64,000 bases of DNA from Trametes villosa (taxonomy: Eukaryota; Basidiomycota; Agaricomycetes; Polyporales; Polyporaceae). Both the position numbers and the translations under genes were made by a program. Within the stretch, counting starts at the first letter, position 1; every line of letters begins with the position of its first letter. Below the pieces are notes generated by a model. It ran no database searches. It was not told where the DNA came from and was given only the letters and a program-made list of their open reading frames with translations. Below, one piece after another: positions 50,234-64,000 of the stretch. Location: the NCBI GenBank assembly GCA_002964805.2, contig PUDQ02000020.1, positions 496,001 through 560,000 of the forward strand. Reading direction: 5' to 3'.

Positions 50234-52169
50234 ATGAATTTCTACTTCGAAGCCGTCGCCGTACTTGATAAGCTGGACGCGAAGAAAGGGTCCATCAAGG
50301 GTGTTATTGCGTCCGTGCCCGAGAAGAACAGGAAGCGAACCGCCGCGCTCGTCATCGAAACCCTGAAATGTGAGGAAGTTGCAAGTACTAAAGCGTACTG
50401 AGCGTCGCTGAATGTGCGTGAACTGTGGCTTCCCCCTCACAGACAAGCAGGCGTTGAGCGATGTCATCGACGCCGTGCAGCTGCTCAAGCAGGAGCGAAA
50501 AATCAATTCACGGAACCTGGCTCTGGTCCTCGTTCACGACCTCCTGCTCGCTGGCGGTATCCAAGCTGGAGACGGGCCAATCAAACAGGCCGTCCTCCGA
50601 CATCGTACACGACTGCAAAGCGAATTCACGCGGCTGAAAATAAAACGCGGCGCGAAGTCAAACGCCGAACTTGCCCAGACGGACGACGCCAGAGCCGGTA
50701 CGTCGTCCCTCGCATGTAGACCGACCTAAGGGCCTGGACTCACGAACTATGCTATCGCGATAGCTTCCATACCGCGATACATCCGAGTAAACCGGACGTG
50801 TTGGACTAGCAAGGACGCTATGAAGACTTTCAAAGCCCAGGGGTACGAAGAGGGCGACCCACTTACATCAAGGTCAGCGGACACGATGCCTATCCTCCGA
50901 CCGAATCCTCACTCTATCATTCCCCTCAACAGCAAGGCGTTCAAGAAAGACGTGCACATCCCGGACCTCTTCGCGTTCCATCCAAGCGTGCGCTTCACGG
51001 ACGACCCACTCTACCTGTCCGGCAAGATCATCCTCCAGGACAAGGCGTCGTGTTTCCCCGCCCACGTCCTCGCACCGCCCGCGCGCGACGACGCGGTCGT
51101 GATCGACGCTACCGCCGCCCCAGGCAACAAGACGTCGCACCTCTGCGCGATCATGCAAAATAAGGGCAAGGTACGCACGAGTCTCCCAGTCGGTCAGGGG
51201 TCGAACATGTGCTTAACCGAGTGTCTTCGTGCAGCTGTTTGCGTTCGAACGCGACCGCAAACGCTTCTCGACGCTGAAGACGATGCTGTCCAAGGCGCAC
51301 TGCAGCAACACTGAGCCAGTGAACTCCGACTTCCTGACCGTCTCGCCCGACGACCCCAAGTTCAGCAAAGTCACTCACATGTGCGTTGCGAGTCCTCCAG
51401 TGTCGCTCAATCTCATTGACCTCTGGGATAGACTGTTGGACCCCTCGTGTAGCGGGTCTGGCATTGTCAACCGACTTGACCACCTGCTCGACAACGGTGA
51501 GAGCCGCTCGCGACTCTGCTGCACGCGCGACCTCTGACCTTGTCGACTGTTACAGAGGAGCAAGAAAACGACGCCGACTCAGAGAGGCTCAACAAACTCG
51601 CCGGGTTCCAGCTCAAGATGATCCGCCACGCTATGACTTGTAAGCCCGCGCCTTCCTAAGTCGCACGCTCGTGCTGTCTTTACTCAGGGTTTCACGCGTC
51701 ACAGTTCCGTCCGTGAAGAGGATAGTGTACTCAACGTGCAGCGTGCACGCCATCGAGAACGAACACGTCGTCCGAGAAGCTATCAAAACTGAGGAAGCAA
51801 CAAACGGGCGATTCCGACTGGGACGTAAGGAGGAGATCCTCCCTACCTGGCACCGCCGAGGCATCCCGGAAGAGATGGACGACCCAGGTATGTTCCCCAT
51901 GGTGTCTTTTATTCACACAGCGGGAGGCAGCGTCTGACCTTGCTCGTTCAGCGGAGGCGGAGTCCGTGGTCCGCTGTTCACCGGGCGAAGACGGAACAAA
52001 TGGATTTTTCGTGAGCCTCTTTGTTCGGACAGACGGTGAAGACACAGGTGGCTCGACCGGAGATGGCACGAAGAGAAAGGGAGTGGAGAGTGGCGAGGAT
52101 GATGGAGGCCAACCACCGGCAAAACGGCGACGGAAGAAGAAAAAGAGCAAAACATCTGTCTCGTCGTAG
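50234..52169 (+). CDS. RCM1: rRNA (cytosine-5)-methyltransferase NSUN5/Rcm1
   Basis: ATG 50234 gives MNFYFEAVAVLDKLDAKKGS followed by IKGVIAS. The N-terminal domain continues with KQALSDVIDAVQLLKQERKI and VHDLLLAGGIQAGDGPIK. A NOL1/NOP2/Sun catalytic domain follows: HPSVRFTDDPLYLSGKIILQ and DKASCFPA, then SAM motif I in DATAAPGNKTSHL. FAFERDRKRFSTL is next, then motif IV LLDPSCSGSGIV and motif VI VYSTCSV, each holding a conserved Cys of the m5C reaction. The tail is Lys/Arg-rich (AKRRRKKKKSK), fitting nucleolar localisation. Rcm1/NSUN5 methylates one cytosine of the large-subunit rRNA. At least eight introns; stop at 52167-52169. Confidence 0.92.
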
Positions 52170-52492
52170 CTCTCGTGAGATTCGTCTGGGCCGCGTTGCA
52201 ACTACTGTTCAGTATAACGATCGTACGGATTACTCGTCTGTTCGGATACAACACGGTGATTAGAAGCTATTTAGGTGAGTAACACCGCAAAACAACGCAG
52301 CGCTAGGGTCAGGAGAGAGCGATAAGTACAACCCCGTTCCGAAGGAGCCTCGGGACGAGGGGACCAAGATGCACGTTCGTCGTGGTGAGAGGTGAGCCGG
52401 GCGTTAGGAGGATGGCGGCTGCAGGTGAGGTCGAGCGGGGAGTCATCGGGGCAAGTCCAGGAGAGGCGGTGCGGGAACGAGTCTTCGTCAGT
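52170..52492. other. Convergent intergenic region
   Basis: Short 3' flanks of NSUN5 and the SF1 gene; no gene seen. Confidence 0.5.
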
Positions 52493-54374
52493 TTATTGCG
52501 TGGGCGTGCTGATCTGCTGCTGCGAGTACTGGTTCTGGTAGTACTGGGCATAGCCGGCGCCGTAGTCCTGCTGCTGCTGAGGGTAGTACCCGGAAGCCGA
52601 GCCTTGGCCGTAACCGGCTTGACCGCCCCAGGCAGGGGCGGCACCGCCAGGAGCTCCGCCGCCGCCATAGCCGCCAGGCGCGCCGCCGTAGCCGTTGTAA
52701 GAGCCTCCTCCAGAGGGACGGTAGCCACCGCCGCCGCCACCTCCACCGCCCTGAGGGTTAGCAGGAATGGCGCTCTGCCACACTTCAGGTCGCCGCCACG
52801 GGGGGATGTTAGAGCCTCCTCCAGTGATGTCGTGCCCCGCCGATCCCGTCCACGGCAGCCTCCCAGCCTCCCCACCCGGACCCTTCCCTGTCTCGCCCAG
52901 CTCGGCCATCAGGCTAGCGTACTCCGAGTCGAAGCCGCCCTTGATCATGTTAGGGTTAGGTGGAGCGTGCACTGCGTTCGGGTCCCTGTTGACCGTGCAG
53001 TCACGAGCCATGTGGCCAGCACTACCGCAGACACGGCAGATGATGTTCGCGGTGAAGTTGCGCTGTTCAGGGCAGTCGTACTTGCGGTGGCCGACGCCTC
53101 CACAGTTCTGGCAGATCTGGTTCTCGTCGTCACGGAGCGTACCGTTCAGGGCAGCAAGCTCGCGGAGCTGGTTACGCTTGTGATCGTTCTGGCCTTCGGG
53201 CGTGGAGGCAGCCTGTGTGGTATCATGAGAGGTGGTCTTAGGAAACGCGCAAGATATGAACTCACCGTCTCGATGACCTTGTTGATCATCTTGACGCAAG
53301 CGTTGACTTTGTCGTCAGAGTCAGCAGTAACAAGACAGTGAAGATCTTCTTCGGCGTCTTCAGCGTACTGTTCTGGTCTGGCCTTCCCCTCCTTCACGGA
53401 ACCCTTGCCTCGGATGCTGATCTTGGCGCCGCTCTCCCGCTCCATCTTCTTCAAGCTGTTTCCGCGAGGGCCGACTAGGAGTCCGAAGAAGTTAATCTCA
53501 GGGAACTCCTTGACCGGGATGTAGACCTTCTCGGAGGGACGCTGAGAACGCTTCATCTGGTGGTACTCGACGGGAGGACGGAAGTTCGGGTCATTTTTCA
53601 TGGCACGATCGACGAGCCGAATGCGCTCCTCCTCGAGCTTCTTCCGGTACCGAACCTCACGGGTGTTAGTACGACGACCATGAGCATCATACGTGGGAGG
53701 AGGGGAGGGGGAGCTAATGTGGATCAGATGAGCAAAACATTCTGCGCAGTAATCAAGGGTACTCACCGTTCGCGTTCAGGCGGGACGAAGTCGTTTAAAC
53801 GCAGCTTGCGGTTGATCTCTTCCAGCCTCAGGTGGATGGCATAGTTATCGAGGTGAGCCTGTGAGACACCATTCGCGTTGATGGCTGTGGGAAGACCTGG
53901 GATTTCGGTCTTTGCTTCACCCCAACGGCTACGACGCTTCCGAGGAGCATTAGGGTCAATGGCTGGTGCGGAGGTAAGCAATCAAGGTTAGTAAACCGAA
54001 GTCATCAGTTAGTGCACACAAATGGGTGCCATGAGACAGGAAGCGCGTTTTGCGGAGCCTGCCTGAAGCAAACCCCAGGAGGACGTGGTGAGCCTAACCG
54101 AGCGAAACGAGGGCTTACCTGCACCGTTGGAGGGCGTATCTCCGCGGTCCGACCTTGAGCCCTCTCTGTCATTTTGGGGTTGCGGGCGCGGGTAGGCGGA
54201 TGGCGACGGCTGCGCGAGCTGAGGAGGTGCGGCGTCCTCGACGGGCGCAGGGCCGAACCGGCGGCGGTTACCCAGCGGAACTACTGAGGTGTCAAAAAAT
54301 GTCGCAACCATATGGGCCAAAGTGTACGCACTCTCGTTCGTTCCTGTTACTTCGCGGGTTGCTGGTCTCCACAT
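52493..54374 (-). CDS. MSL5: Branchpoint-binding protein SF1/Msl5
   Basis: ATG 54374 gives [14 protein letters not shown], then after an intron [15 protein letters not shown]. The core has the SF1 signature [20 protein letters not shown] and the helix [16 protein letters not shown], then [20 protein letters not shown]. The KH-QUA2 domain reads [20 protein letters not shown] then [20 protein letters not shown]. Two CCHC zinc knuckles follow ([14 protein letters not shown] and [14 protein letters not shown]). The C-terminal third is Gly/Pro/Tyr/Gln-rich. SF1 recognises the intron branch point during early spliceosome assembly. The gene has several introns of its own. Confidence 0.96.
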
Positions 54375-54639
54375 CTTGTGCTGCTGGGTCGGGTGAGGGA
54401 GGGAGATGGAGGGTTTGGTCCAAAGGCGCTCAGCGTCTGAATCCTGTGGGCAAGGGCAACTTCGAACTCCGACTCAAAGATGACTAATTGGGTAAGTCAC
54501 AAAGTGGCGGGATGCGCCTCCGCATCCTCCGCTGACTCTCCTTGTCTTCGACCACCATCCCCTGCGACCAGCGGTCGTTGTATCATTCGACTGGGTCTGT
54601 ACAGTGTTGTTTTACACCAGGATATTCTAAGGAGCAGGC
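54375..54639. promoter_or_regulatory. Divergent promoter region, MSL5 / SSL2
   Basis: The 265-bp spacer between divergent ATGs must hold both promoters. No TATA box obvious. Confidence 0.4.
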
Positions 54640-57969
<3,330 letters not shown>

Positions 57970-59884
57970 GGCGTGGCCGCTCGCGCCTGTCGGACGTTGG
58001 GTGCGGCCGAGGGTATTCTTAGCGGGCGCTGGCTGCGGGGAACTGAGGACATTGTGTGTTATCATTTCGTTAGAAACACCTAATAGTACGGACGCTGTGC
58101 AGGATCCACCACACCCCCTTCGAGCGTGAGCTAAACTTTATCAGACCATGGCGAGGTGGTGGGCGCCCTAGCGGCCGAACAGTACCCGCCCGTGGACGGC
58201 TTCGAGGACCATCGAGTATCATCCACTGACTTCCGACGGCACGCCGCCGGAAGCCACTAACAGTGACAGCTGTTAGTACGAAACTTTGCGCTGAATCGAC
58301 AGGCGTACCGCCGGGGGGCGTCTGTGTCAGAAGGGGCACCTCCCCGCCCAGCGCCAGGGAGGGCGTCCTGATGGGGGCATGCCTCCAGAGCGAGGGAGCC
58401 CAGTGACCGTGAACCAGGGCGAGACGGGCGCCTACGGGCCTTGTGGGTCCAGCTTAGCCGCGGGCGCGCGGCGGGGCGCAACGCTTCCATCAAGAACCTT
58501 GTGCAGCGTTCTCAGCGTCCTCGTCCAGCGCTGGCTTCCGACGGCTGCTCTCGGTCAGCACCGAGGCCCTGCCCGAGGAAGCCCCACGCGCCCTCCGAGC
58601 CTCGGATCGCCTCTGTACCTCCACCAGCGACGGCACGGCAACTGACTGGTCCTCCCCCGCCGGCGGACGAGAGCTGCGCGCTCCTCGGGCCCGGCCTCCT
58701 ACGGCTGAGGTCGCGCAGACGCGTCGAGGCGCGTTTCAGCGCCGGCGCACGCTGTGGCGCAGCGTCAGTCCACTGAATGGCCAGATAATTATGGACGGGG
58801 CGTACGTACAGGTCCGGTTACTACAGTGCCCACTGCCGGTCCTCTCGCTGACTACTGCAGTCTGCAGTCGCTAGACGGTGTGCGGGAGGTGCATGATGCG
58901 TGCAGGGCAGCGGCGCGCCTCCGCGTAGGTAGTGGGCTTGCAACCGCTGGATCCGGCGTCGGAATGAAGCTCGCGTCGCGCACGCGTGCGCCGACGTCGG
59001 GCGGGCGCGTCGGCGCACTCGACGTTACCGACTACCGCAGGCGCCGTGCCGCCCCCGGGTGATGGCGAGCATAGTGCGTGAGTGCACAGCTGTGGGTGCG
59101 GGGACCACGAATAAGGATGGTGCGTGTGTACGCGGTGCTGGGCGATCGCGGTGTCGGTGTCGATGTCGAATTGCCATTTCCAATATCGCGTTTCTGCGAT
59201 CTCATCTGGATTGGATTGGACTGGGGTGTGCCGCGGTGAGATGCATCTTCTTATGAGTCTTTGCCGACATTGTGAGGTATCGCCGTTTTGGCAATATGCA
59301 CGGGAGGACTGTACTCCGGCATGATGCCTACAGTGCAGTGAGGGCGCGTCGGGGGGTCCGCTTGTATAGACGCGCGACATCGCGTCGTGAATGGTGAGGT
59401 GCTGACTGAACGCCACGCGCGCCATACCGGCGGTTGGCCCTACGTCCCATGGTCAACGGCGCGAGCTAAGAAGACGTCTAAGTGACAACATACCGCCCAG
59501 GAAGACAGACCCCATCCAGCTTGCCGCCCACACGCAAGCGACCCTCGATTCAACGCGATATTGACCCTGTAACTCCGAAACCTACTATACAGCAGAGGCG
59601 TACCTTGCTGTATTCTTGTCGCTCAGCCTCCGACCGGCGAATGCGCGCGCACTTAGCACTTCCGCCGCCGTGCAGAGGATACGGATGTCTCAGAACGACG
59701 TCGTTCGCGACGCGCGATGGCGGCGGACGCCTCCGCCGACGGCTCGCGCCCCACGGAGGCGGGCTCGGTGCCGCCCTTCTCGTGCACAGGGGCACCCGAG
59801 CAGCGAGCTCGTGTCGCCCGCCACCGCACACGACACGGCCCAGTCGCAGCGGCCTAGGGCGCGGGCGATTAGGGTCCTGGGTGA

Positions 59885-60385
59885 AATTGACCGGGTTCAT
59901 TAGCCCACCGACGGTCGCCAGCTCCCCGAGCCCAAATTGACCGGTGTAAATGACGGTAAATTACGCAGGGGTCGCTATAGTGGTGAAATAGCCTCCCTTT
60001 TCGAAATACAACGGGCTGAATGCCCAAGGATCGTTGCTTACACTCACGGTTGCTCTGGACGTTCGCCGGAGCAGACATCTGAGTACCTCTAGAGCTAGTT
60101 GACCGGGCGCTTAGCACGTCTGCACGGTCACCCCGAGCCGCGCGAGCTCTTAACCATCGGACTGACTCGCATACCGTGAAGAATGCTGTAAATAGTTGCT
60201 TGCGACGAAAGTGCGGTCGGCGGTCGACCAAGACTCTCCGGTAGCGCTCTGGTCGACGGGATGAGATTAACCCAAATTAACACTCCGAAAACCCGCCCTT
60301 TGGAGGCTGAGGTGAATGACAGGTCAATCACCGTAAATGACCGATGCTAATTAGCCCAGAGCTGATTGACCCGACCTAATCGCCC
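59885..60385 (+). repeat. Degenerate 21-bp motif cluster (WTTGACCGGG...TTAGCCC)
   Basis: Related segments pairing a TTGACC box with a TTAGCCC box occur near 59886 (ATTGACCGGGTTCATTAGCCC), 60099 (GTTGACCGGGCGCTTAGCA) and 60365 (ATTGACCCGACCTAATCGCCC). A further one near 60339 reads TGACCGATGCTAATTAGCCC. ATTGACC with AATGAC spacing also occurs near 59935, and an inverted GGTCAAT near 60323. The copies diverge and spacing is irregular, so this may be a worn minisatellite or a chance cluster. Confidence 0.35.
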
Positions 60386-62584
60386 CCGCCCTACAGCGGC
60401 CGCCGTCACCCACAGGCCATGCATGCATGATGCGGTCGCCCCAGGAACCGGCGAACGACGGATAACTCTGATTGCGCGACGCACGACGCGAGATCGGGTG
60501 CGCGGTGGCGGTGAGAAGGAACCTCGGGCCTCGAGGCGCAGGCCGGGGGCGGGTTCCCCGCCACCTCCGCCGACGATGCCAGCCAGTGTCTGCTCCGAGA
60601 CACGATATTGAGGACCGTGCTCCGAGTGTCGTGTCGTGATGGCGGTGGCGTCAGCAATTCGCCGACCCGGTAATTGCGGCGTGCACTCGTGGAGGACGGG
60701 CGGGGCCTGGCGGGACCGTGCGCGGATGGAAACGGTGTTGCTCGTCGAATTCGGACTTGGGTGCATGGGGAGCAGGGTGGGTGTCGGCGTTAGCTGGTCT
60801 AAGAGGTAGATTTTTTTGCTGACGCGTGAGGTCACCATGCTTGGAATGGAATGACATGGGCGTCGAGGGTAAGGTGCGCATGGGCGGTTTGGGTGGATGT
60901 CCGGCTTCCTAAGTTAGACTTGGAAGGGCCACCGACTCATGAACACATTGCCGTGGATGTCGTTTGAGGCGCCTGAAGACCCGACCGACACATCTTTTTG
61001 CGGTCACGATAGCGCACGGCCACTCGGGGTTCGATGCGCCGGAGCTGGAAGGGTACAGTAGGGGCAGATGCGACTGAATCGCCGTGCGCCTGGTGCGATG
61101 GTTAAACCCACCATCAGTGATACAGCACGTCATGCAGGCGGCGATGGACATTCTCCGCCATCGGGATACAGGAACGTGGAGGCTGCTTCGTCGGCGGTAG
61201 TGCATTGCTAGGCTAGATGGAGGATGGAAGACGCGTTTGATGCGCTTCGACTCGGACCCTGCGAGATGGACGGTGGGTAGCAACATGTCCAGGTTGGGAA
61301 CAAGGTCGGCGACGACGAGATTCCCGCCGCAGGCAAACGTCATATGATTGTGAACAGCAACCAGGGCAGGAGAATCGCTGGAGCGCAGCAGCGTACTGTA
61401 TGTAGACCGGAGGCGGTGCCCCATCGAGGTGTCCCGCCGGGCGCGGGAGGAGTGATCAAACGGCCACGTGGAAAGGTGCACTCTGCGCAGGAGGAGCGGT
61501 GTCGACACAGCAATGTCGCGTCGGCATGGGCATTGGTGCCTTTCGAGAAAAAGACATCAGTACACCGGGCACCCACGCAATGGCGAGAAGGCCAAGGAGA
61601 CATGATGAACAGCACGGGCGCGGATTCGCTGGCTGCGCAGCCGGATGAGCATGTTCGCGGAGGTTTATCGAGAGGAATGGCGGTCGGACGAGAATAAGCG
61701 TGCGGGGTGCCTTGGGAAATTGACGACCGTGCTGCCCGCGAAGAAGTGTTTGAAGCCCGGATCAGGGTTCGCTCCTTCGGCTCAGATGGGCGCCAGAAGA
61801 CCGCCGGCGCCTGCGAGGGGAAGTCGCGTCGTGTCCTTCCGATACGACCGGGGGAATCCACGCGAAGGGCATTCACTGGCAGCCGAAGAGGGAGTCGCAG
61901 GAACCGAGTCGGAGCAGAACGCGAGTGGCTGAGTAAGGCGAGGGATCGTCAACCCCGTCCGAGCCAGTCTTCGTTCCTTCGGCGGCTGCGACTCGGAAGG
62001 CAAAGTGCGGGAAGAGCGAAGGCGGGAGACGTTGACGAAGCAGCGGGTGCAGTCTGAGTCTCCAAACGCCTGAAGATCCTCGCCGGGCATCGATGGTCCA
62101 GGGCGGCGGGGCGGCAGATAGCGAGATGCTTGATTCGGGTGTGCAGCAGCCACGGCGGGGGCGCAGGCGCCTGGGCTGGGGAGGGTGGGCGTGACGCCTG
62201 CGGGGAAAGGCGGAAAGCAGCAGGGCGGGCTGGAGCGTGTCAACATGGTGAGAACGCAGTCGAATGATGGCTGCGCCCATGTCGGGTGATGTGCCGGTGC
62301 GGTATCGCGACGGGCTCCTGCGCGGTTTCTCGGACAGGAGGTGGACTCGGCGGGGCTGCAGATTCAAGGCGATTCAGAAGGCGGGGGCGGGTCAGGCCAG
62401 CGCCTCGCCTCGTCGCCGGTCGGGTCAATCGCAGCAGCTGCACCTCTCTTTCTGCGCTCTCTCCATCTCCAGCCTGATCGACGCGCCCGCCCGGGACACT
62501 GCACCGCGATCAGTGTACGTATCACTAGCCGGCTCCTTTGCCCCTCAAATATCCTCCCCGTCTTCAACGCCTCTCCGCGGCGCT

Positions 62585-62589
62585 TATAA
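62585..62589 (+). promoter_or_regulatory. TATA-like element of the bZIP gene
   Basis: CTTATAACC, about 130 bp upstream of the ATG at 62718, followed by pyrimidine-rich leader sequence. A consensus-based call. Confidence 0.4.
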
Positions 62590-62717
62590 CCTCCATCTTA
62601 ATCCTCCACCATCGTCCCCGACTCCTCCGCTCGCCCTCTCCCCGCACTCCCCACCACAGCCTAGCCCCGCTCGCCAACCTGTCCATCATAACCTCCTCCT
62701 CCCCCGACGCTCCCGCC

Positions 62718-63743
62718 ATGTCGTCCAAGCGCGGCCGCAAGCGTAACGATAACCTCCCCCCTAACAGGGCGCGCGACGTGCAAAGAGCATTCCGCGCCAG
62801 ACGAGCCGCGCATCTTGAGGTGCGTCCGCTTCGCATATCCGCACTGGATCATCACTGATGTCCTCCGAAGGCCCTGGAGCAACGCGTCTCCGAGCTCGAG
62901 GAGGAGAACAATACCCTCCGACAAGCACTCAACCTCCCCCCTGCCAATCGCCCGCCCCTCGGCAAGGGGCCTACAGGCAAAGACAAACCGAAGTCGAGCA
63001 ACAAATCTCCACCAGCCGAAGGCGGCCTTTCATCACTACTACCCTCGATACCAGCCCTCACCTCCTCGGGCACCCTCCCCCCCATGAGCCGGACCGAGTC
63101 ACCACTGTCCGGCGGATCTACCAGTGGCCATTCAATGTCCCCCGATCCGCCCATGAACGCCTCCATGTCCATGCCGCAACCCTCCGGATCCGAGCTCGAC
63201 CCGGCAGGGTGGACGGAGTCGATGTTCACAGACAAAGAATCAAACCCACCGCTATCTTCCTCCGCATTCTCCCTCTCCCCACCAAATACCCAGGGCTCCC
63301 CGTTCGGATCGCTGGGCCGCTCGACCACGAGCGATCTGTTCTCGAACTCCGTCCAAGACAAGTTCTCAGGCTTTCCGGGCTCGGACGAGAAATCATTCGG
63401 ATACCTCCCCTCAGACGACCGCCGGACATTCACGTACCCGCACTCGCTCCTCTCCGGGCACCCGCCCTCGACGCTACCGACGCCGCTCGGGGGCCCCAAC
63501 CACGACGTCGAGGCGCCGATCACCATCCCCTCCTTCCTCCAGCGGCGCGCGATCACGGAGCCCGACAGCTACCGCACGCTGCTCAACCAGATCTCGCACG
63601 TGCAGCCGCCGCAAAACGCGCTGAACGCGCCCGCGCCGCGCATGTCGTCGCAGATGCTCATGAACGCCGTCGACGGACACGGGCACATGCCCGACTTCGA
63701 CCTCCCCGGGGGCCCAGAGCGGCGATATCCACGGCTGCATTAG
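62718..63743 (+). CDS. bZIP transcription factor, AP-1/Yap-like
   Basis: Two exons (62718-62819 and 62871-63743) give 324 residues. The basic region is RKRNDNLPPNRARDVQRAFR ARRAAHLE, with the signature NRAxxxQRAFRxRR of the fungal Yap/AP-1 group (Gln after the Asn-Arg-Ala). The intron falls at the end of the basic region. The zipper follows as ALEQRVSELEEENNTLRQAL. The rest is Ser/Pro-rich and presumably disordered, with no transmembrane segment. I see no Cys-rich redox domain of the Yap1 type in the part encoded here. It probably binds TTAC/TGACT-type sites and regulates stress or metabolic genes; targets cannot be read from sequence. Gene end set by the TAG at 63741-63743. Confidence 0.9.
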
Positions 63744-64000
63744 CCGCGGCCTGCGCGTCCACGTCCGCGCGCGCAGGCGGCAGCGGGGTCTGCGCGCCCG
63801 CCCTGCGCGCTCCTGGGACCTCAGGCCCTGGACCGCGGAGGGCCGGCGTGTCCGCCCCGTGCCCCCTTCCCATGTCCGTCGTAGACACTTCTCTCACTTT
63901 AGGGATCTTCTGGAGCCGACTTCGTTCTGTATCGTATGTATCGCTACTCGCCCCTTCCGCCGCCCTCGCACCACCACACCATCCCCCGCCGCTGCCCTCC

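Larger units (their letters stand above)
57970..62717. other. Long gene-free region upstream of the bZIP gene
   Basis: This 4.7 kb shows no gene that I can identify; open frames on both strands are short and lack domains or splice structure. It contains the motif cluster at 59885-60385 and a T7 run at 60811-60817 with no flanking duplication found. A pyrimidine-rich segment of about 150 bp before 62718 is probably the bZIP promoter/leader, with TATAA at 62585-62589. The composition stays CpG-rich, so I see no sign of heavy repeat-induced point mutation. Confidence 0.5.

Overview
The window is nuclear DNA of a filamentous basidiomycete, most likely an Agaricomycete. It is GC-rich, and the genes are dense with many short introns (about 50-70 nt, GTRNGY donors, CTNAY branch sites). 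Two class I sesquiterpene synthases carry the mushroom-type DExSD/NxxSxxxE motifs. Nearly all genes are interrupted by introns, so the coordinates given are CDS spans that include introns. I derived exon joins by hand from reading frame, splice consensus and family conservation.

Layout. 1-1025: 3' part of a LAMMER kinase (+). 2750-4633: secreted A1 aspartic protease (-). 5518-6766: peroxisomal-type enoyl-CoA hydratase/isomerase (-). 7224-7578: small complex I subunit (+). 8051-9201: TRAP-alpha/Irc22-like ER membrane protein (-). 9599-21672: a full-length, apparently intact Tad-type LINE about 12.1 kb long on the minus strand, with ORF1 (gag-like, CCHC, RGG) and ORF2 (endonuclease, reverse transcriptase, RNase H, CCHC). 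It is flanked by a perfect 19-bp target-site duplication, and it landed exactly on the stop codon of the SWD2-like gene (21683-23057, -). It also carries about 3.1 kb upstream of ORF1 with an extra 168-codon ORF. 23182-24102: RPB5 (+), divergent from SWD2 over only about 124 bp. 26885-28008 and 31862-33009: two paralogous sesquiterpene synthases in direct orientation, separated and preceded by long gene-free DNA. 33475-34925: MET2 (-). 35298-36455: membrane-anchored SDR (+). 36616-37343: SWC6/VPS71 HIT-finger protein (-). 37621-37765: a small retroposed insert with 15-bp target-site duplications. 38007-39317: TFIIF beta (+). 39681-42166: Git1-type glycerophosphodiester permease (-). 43264-43707: Sem1/Dss1 (-). 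44734-47142: cytochrome P450 (+). 47803-49703: type A DnaJ with a split start codon and a 6-nt micro-exon (-). 50234-52169: NSUN5/Rcm1 rRNA methyltransferase (+). 52493-54374: branchpoint-binding protein SF1/Msl5 (-). 54640-57969: XPB/Ssl2 helicase (+). 57970-62717: almost 5 kb without a recognisable gene. 62718-63743: AP-1-like bZIP factor (+).

Functionally this is mostly housekeeping: transcription (RPB5, TFIIF, XPB), chromatin (SWD2, SWC6), splicing (SF1), proteasome and chaperone. Accessory specialised-metabolism genes (two terpene synthases, a P450, possibly the SDR) are interspersed, not packed in a tight cluster. The most notable element is the very long, intact LINE with its TSD and extra upstream ORF. 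I found no tRNA, rRNA or CRISPR features.
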